DNA from: Cytophagales bacterium
GTDB lineage: Bacteria > Bacteroidota > Bacteroidia > Cytophagales > Cyclobacteriaceae
Assembly: GCA_020063545.1 (NCBI GenBank)
Contig: JAGUUF010000353.1
Location: forward strand, 1-8,863
DNA: 8,863 nucleotides
Direction of reading: 5' to 3'
Shown: positions 6,128 to 8,863 of the stretch, piece after piece
Layout of the letters: each line of letters begins with the position of its first letter
How positions within the stretch are numbered: the stretch's first letter is position 1
Notes under the pieces: model-generated
Databases searched by the model: none
What the model saw: the letters and a program-made list of their open reading frames with translations, nothing else
Told to the model about the DNA's origin: nothing
Program-made: the position numbers and the translations under genes

Positions 6128-7912
6128 TTAATCAATCTTCAGCACCGCCATAAAGGCTTCTTGTGGTATTTCTACGTTGCCCACCTGGCGCATGCGCTTC
6201 TTTCCCTTCTTCTGCTTTTCGAGCAACTTCCGCTTTCGCGTAATATCGCCACCGTAGCACTTTGCCAATACATTTTTACGAAGCGCCTTAACGGTTTCGC
6301 GGGCAACAATTTTTTGCCCGATGGCCGCCTGGATGGCAATCTCGAACATCTGGCGAGGAAGCAATTCACGCAGTTTTTCGCACAGCTTCTTACCCCATTC
6401 ATAGGCCTTGCTTCGGTGAACGATGGCCGAAAGGGCATCTACTTTTTCGCCATTCAGTTGAATATCCAGTTTCACCATGTCGGATTCCCGGAAACCTATC
6501 AGGTGATAATCCAGCGAAGCGTAGCCTTTTGAAATGGTTTTTAGTTTATCGAAGAAATCGAACACAATCTCAGCCAGCGGCATTTCGAAGGTCATCTCCA
6601 CGCGGTCGGTCGTCAGGTACGATTGGTTTTTGATTACCCCGCGTTTATCCATACAGAGTTTAATAATCGGCCCGATGAACTCGGCCTTGGTAATGATTTG
6701 CGCTTTAATGTACGGTTCTTCGATATGATCAACCGTGTTGGGTTCGGGCATCTCGGAAGGCGCGTTGATTTCATACATAGAGCCATCTGTTTTAATGGCA
6801 CGGAATTGCACCGATGGTACCGTGGTGATAACTGTCATTCCGAATTCGCGCTCCAGCCGTTCCTGTATAATCTCCATGTGCAGCATGCCCAAAAAGCCAC
6901 AGCGAAAGCCAAAGCCAAGTGCTGCCGAAGTTTCGGGTTCCCACACCAGGGAGGCATCGTTAAGCTGAAGTTTCTCCATAGATGCGCGCAGTTCTTCAAA
7001 CTCGGTAGTATCTACGGGGTAAATTCCGGCAAACACCATGGGTTTTACATTCTCAAACCCTCTCACCGCTTCGCCCGGCCTGTCGGCATGGGTAATTGTA
7101 TCGCCCACATGCACTTCGCTTGCCACTTTTATTCCTGAGATGAGGTAACCTACATTCCCTGCATTAATATGGTGCAGCGGGTGTTTCTCTAATTTTAACA
7201 CGCCTATCTCATCGGCTGTGTATTCTTTTCCGGTACTTACAAACTTTACTCTGTCGCCTTTGCGTATGGAACCGTTAAACACCCTGAAGTAAACTTCAAT
7301 GCCCCGGAAGGAATTAAATACCGAATCAAAAATCATGGCTTGCAGCGGAGCATTGGCATCGCCTTTCGGGGGTTTAATCCGTTCAACAACTGCGCGTAGG
7401 ATATCGTTAATACCGATGCCTTCTTTGGCGCTTGCGCGAATCACATCTTCGGGCTTGCAGCCGATCAGGTCAACGATTTCATCGGTAACCTCATCGGGCA
7501 TAGCATGGGGCAAATCAATTTTGTTAAGTACCGGGATAATTTCCAGGTCGTGCTCAAGAGCCAAATACAGGTTGGATATGGTTTGTGCTTCAATGCCCTG
7601 GCTGGCATCCACAATCAGCAGGGCTCCTTCGCACGCAGCAATAGAACGCGAAACTTCATATGAGAAGTCAACGTGACCCGGTGTATCAATCAGGTTAAGA
7701 ATATAATTCTTGCCATCCATTTTGTAGTTCATCTGGATGGCATGCGCCTTAATAGTAATGCCTTTCTCGCGCTCCAGGTCCATGTTATCCAAAACCTGGT
7801 CCTGCATCTGGCGGTCCGTAAGCGTTCCGGTAGCTTCTAACAGCCTGTCGGCCAGCGTGCTTTTGCCGTGGTCAATGTGGGCGATAATGCAAAAATTGCG
7901 GATGTTCTCCAT
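6128..7912 (-). CDS. lepA: Translation elongation factor 4 (LepA), ribosome-associated GTPase
   Basis: LepA/EF4 is a highly conserved GTPase that binds the ribosome and influences translation; reported roles include back-translocation and 30S biogenesis. With the ATG at 7912 it has 594 residues, close to the 599 of E. coli. GTPase motifs are intact: P-loop AHIDHGKST (11-19), switch I GITIK (51-55), DTPGH (76-80) with catalytic H80, and NKID (130-133). The LepA-specific C-terminal domain ends with RKRKLLEKQKKGKKRM and the QVGNVEIPQEAF motif. The reading frame stays open to 7999, but residues before MENIRNFCIIAHIDHGKST match no EF4 N terminus and overlap the toxin gene, so 7912 is the start. 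An AGAGGA Shine-Dalgarno at 7923-7928 lies 10 nt upstream, supporting it, and a -7 promoter element precedes that. It is probably the first gene of the unit that continues into the coiled-coil gene. Confidence 0.98.
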   Translation of the reverse strand: MENIRNFCIIAHIDHGKSTLADRLLEATGTLTDRQMQDQVLDNMDLEREKGITIKAHAIQMNYKMDGKNYILNLIDTPGHVDFSYEVSRSIAACEGALLIVDASQGIEAQTISNLYLALEHDLEIIPVLNKIDLPHAMPDEVTDEIVDLIGCKPEDVIRASAKEGIGINDILRAVVERIKPPKGDANAPLQAMIFDSVFNSFRGIEVYFRVFNGSIRKGDRVKFVSTGKEYTADEIGVLKLEKHPLHHINAGNVGYLISGIKVASEVHVGDTITHADRPGEAVRGFENVKPMVFAGIYPVDTTEFEELRASMEKLQLNDASLVWEPETSAALGFGFRCGFLGMLHMEIIQERLEREFGMTVITTVPSVQFRAIKTDGSMYEINAPSEMPEPNTVDHIEEPYIKAQIITKAEFIGPIIKLCMDKRGVIKNQSYLTTDRVEMTFEMPLAEIVFDFFDKLKTISKGYASLDYHLIGFRESDMVKLDIQLNGEKVDALSAIVHRSKAYEWGKKLCEKLRELLPRQMFEIAIQAAIGQKIVARETVKALRKNVLAKCYGGDITRKRKLLEKQKKGKKRMRQVGNVEIPQEAFMAVLKID

Positions 7913-7922
7913 ACCCGTCAGT

Positions 7923-7928
7923 TCCTCT
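7923..7928 (-). promoter_or_regulatory. Shine-Dalgarno site of lepA
   Basis: The minus strand reads AGAGGA here, 10 nt before the ATG at 7912. It settles the lepA start against the longer open frame reaching 7999. It is one of very few purine-rich ribosome binding sites in this window, where most genes lack one. Confidence 0.6.
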
Positions 7929-7943
7929 GAAAATTTTGAGATG

Positions 7944-7951
7944 CAAAAGTA
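7944..7951 (-). promoter_or_regulatory. Bacteroidota-type -7 promoter element of lepA
   Basis: The minus strand reads TACTTTTG, a full match to TAnnTTTG, the -7 consensus of the primary sigma factor in Bacteroidota, and it is followed by CA as is common. Transcription would begin near 7937, giving a leader of about 25 nt that includes the Shine-Dalgarno site. The -33 position shows only CTGG about 20 bases upstream, a partial match to TTTG. The element sits directly beside a perfect inverted repeat (7952-7982). The promoter assignment is inference from motif and position. Confidence 0.55.
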
Positions 7952-7982
7952 CGATAAATGGCCAATACCAGCCCATTTATCG
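7952..7982. repeat. Perfect 10-bp inverted repeat between the RES gene and lepA
   Basis: The arms CGATAAATGG (7952-7961) and CCATTTATCG (7973-7982) are exact reverse complements with an 11-nt loop. The repeat includes the stop codon of the RES gene (7977-7979) and abuts the lepA -7 element, filling the space between -7 and -33. In RNA read from the toxin gene it could fold into a hairpin followed by TACTTTT, a weak resemblance to an intrinsic terminator; as DNA it could be an operator for lepA. Stem GC content is modest (four of ten pairs). Either role is inference. Confidence 0.6.
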
Positions 7983-8432
7983 CACAATCCGCTGGTCAAG
8001 CCTCAGCGCGTAAACCTGCCAGGTAATTTTTGAGAAATCAGGAGCAAGTGGGTTAATGACATAGTTAAGCGAAGACTTGTCCACCACCGAAGGCACGGCA
8101 AAACAAACAATATTGCTCCGTAATAATTTAGTGCCATACTGTTGAGAAACCGGACCTGCCGGAACGGCATCCCATCCTGAAGGCAATTCGGTAAATGACG
8201 GAGTGTAAATATAAACATCCGGAATGCTGAACTCCTGAACAGAGTACAACACATAGCGCTCGGCTGAAAAAAGCTCCGGATCGATTGTTAAACGTTCCAG
8301 CAGGCCTGCCGATACTGAACTGCTTGCATACAAGGCAGGCCAACCGGGCAGGTTCCAGCGGCCGCCATAGCGTTTTGCGCCTTCACCGGTACCATCACAA
8401 TATTCGGTGCGCGCAACCCGGAAGGCCTTCAT
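7977..8432 (-). CDS. RES-domain toxin of a RES-Xre toxin-antitoxin pair
   Basis: This 151-residue protein has the RES fold; characterised members (such as MbcT of Mycobacterium tuberculosis) destroy NAD+ in the cytoplasm and stop growth when not bound by the antitoxin. Visible family features: GGRWN at 23-27 with R25, ALYASSSVSAGLLERL at 33-48 with Y35 and E46, and the late block NIVCFAVPSVVDKSSLNYVINP at 107-128 with S115, which matches the usual VPS...NYLLNP pattern. Length is typical and all expected polar residues appear present, so the toxin is probably active. The ATG at 8432 overlaps the antitoxin stop by four bases (ATGA), a strong sign of translational coupling, with the antitoxin first as is usual for this class. 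The stop codon lies inside an inverted repeat. Whether the enzyme is an NAD phosphorylase or a hydrolase cannot be told. Confidence 0.93.
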   Translation of the reverse strand: MKAFRVARTEYCDGTGEGAKRYGGRWNLPGWPALYASSSVSAGLLERLTIDPELFSAERYVLYSVQEFSIPDVYIYTPSFTELPSGWDAVPAGPVSQQYGTKLLRSNIVCFAVPSVVDKSSLNYVINPLAPDFSKITWQVYALRLDQRIVR

Positions 8433-8863
8433 ACGGCAACACCATGTTGCATGCGCATGATTTCAGTTTTTAAAATGGTAATGCCTTCCGAAACATCAAT
8501 GAGGTCAAGCGGCCGGATGTTACCCAAGCTGAACAGCGGGCGGTCCATCCACCTGCGAAAACCTTCAAGACCAAAATACCCGATGCCCATGGCATACAGC
8601 TCGGCCACTGCATACATTTTTTCAGACTGTACTGCATCAAAAACATCGGTGCGCTGAATAGTTTTGGACGAAACCGCCAGGGCAGCAGCCAGTGTTTCGT
8701 TATCAAGGCCGGTAACTTCTTTGAGGCGGTCAAACGAACTCTTTTTAAAACCCTTGCGAAACGTGTGCACGCGCTGCAGCGGCTCGGTAACACTTGGTGC
8801 ATCAACACCGAGTACCGAAAAAACCGAAACAGGCGGGGCCGCTACATACGCCAAAGCCGACTC
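8429..8863 (-). CDS. Xre/MbcA/ParS-family antitoxin, 5' end cut by the window edge
   Basis: Antitoxin partner of the RES toxin; such proteins block the toxin's active site and usually repress their own operon. The 144 visible residues contain a helical Xre-like region (about 34-72, with GFKKSSFDRLKEVTGL, ETLAAALAVSSKTIQR) and a C-terminal toxin-binding domain of the DUF2384/MbcA type (about 75-144, with SEKMYAVAELYAMG, FGLEGFRRWM, then FSLGNIRPLDLIDVSEGI and a terminal MQHGV). The frame is open to base 8863 with no in-frame ATG; the nearest candidate is a TTG at 8852-8854, so the true start most likely lies just outside the window and the entry is marked as partial. The family is usually 130-160 residues, so little is missing. 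The promoter, and any autoregulatory operator, is outside the window. Confidence 0.92.
   Translation of the reverse strand, partial: ESALAYVAAPPVSVFSVLGVDAPSVTEPLQRVHTFRKGFKKSSFDRLKEVTGLDNETLAAALAVSSKTIQRTDVFDAVQSEKMYAVAELYAMGIGYFGLEGFRRWMDRPLFSLGNIRPLDLIDVSEGITILKTEIMRMQHGVAV

Noticed and set aside
6116..6135. TAACTTCG on the minus strand as a promoter for the coiled-coil gene
   Set aside because: It has one mismatch to TAnnTTTG, no TTG at the -33 position, and would place the transcript start almost at the ATG, so it is more likely chance sequence at the end of lepA.
5732..6532. Long plus-strand open frame of 266 codons opposite the coiled-coil gene and the 3' end of lepA
   Set aside because: It lies wholly antisense to two convincing genes, its product is rich in Phe, His and Leu with no family motif, and its length follows from the biased codon pattern of the opposite strand.
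7913..7999. N-terminal extension of lepA by 29 residues
   Set aside because: The extra residues do not resemble any EF4 N terminus, run into the toxin gene, and would bypass the Shine-Dalgarno and -7 elements that fit the ATG at 7912.

Overview
All genes in this window lie on the minus strand, so transcription runs from base 8863 toward base 1. The content points to the phylum Bacteroidota, probably a Cytophagales-like member. The evidence is a SusC/RagA-type TonB-dependent receptor, a protein with the PorE domain order (TPR, PD40 propeller, regulatory-like beta domain, OmpA), a short PabB paired with a small class IV aminotransferase, and a TAnnTTTG promoter element upstream of lepA. Shine-Dalgarno sites are sparse, which also fits. 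The genus cannot be named from the sequence alone.

Layout in transcription order. (1) Bases 8863-7977 hold an Xre/MbcA-type antitoxin, cut by the window edge at its 5' end, and a RES-domain toxin; they overlap by four bases. (2) Bases 7982-7913 are a short intergenic stretch with a perfect 10-bp inverted repeat beside a good -7 element, leading into lepA. (3) Bases 7912-613 hold seven closely packed genes: lepA, a small heptad-repeat coiled-coil protein, folD, queE, pabB, pabC and a PorE-like outer-membrane-associated protein. Gaps are at most about 50 bp and several genes overlap, so one long transcription unit is plausible. (4) Bases 612-504 are an AT-rich intergenic stretch. (5) Bases 503-1 hold the N-terminal third or less of a SusC/RagA-like receptor that leaves the window.

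The central genes share a pterin/folate theme. PabB and PabC make 4-aminobenzoate for folate, FolD interconverts one-carbon tetrahydrofolates, and QueE makes the 7-deazaguanine core of queuosine from a pterin-derived precursor. LepA (EF4) is a ribosome-associated GTPase, and queuosine is a tRNA modification, so there is also a weak link to translation. The PorE-like gene at the end is an envelope protein with no obvious metabolic link to the rest.

Most of the window is recognisable, conserved gene content. The less explained parts are the 21-bp tandem repeat encoding the coiled coil, the inverted repeat between the toxin gene and lepA, the placement of a PorE-like gene in a folate gene string, and the non-ATG start of pabB. 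I found no RNA genes, insertion sequences, CRISPR arrays or clear evidence of a wholly new system.
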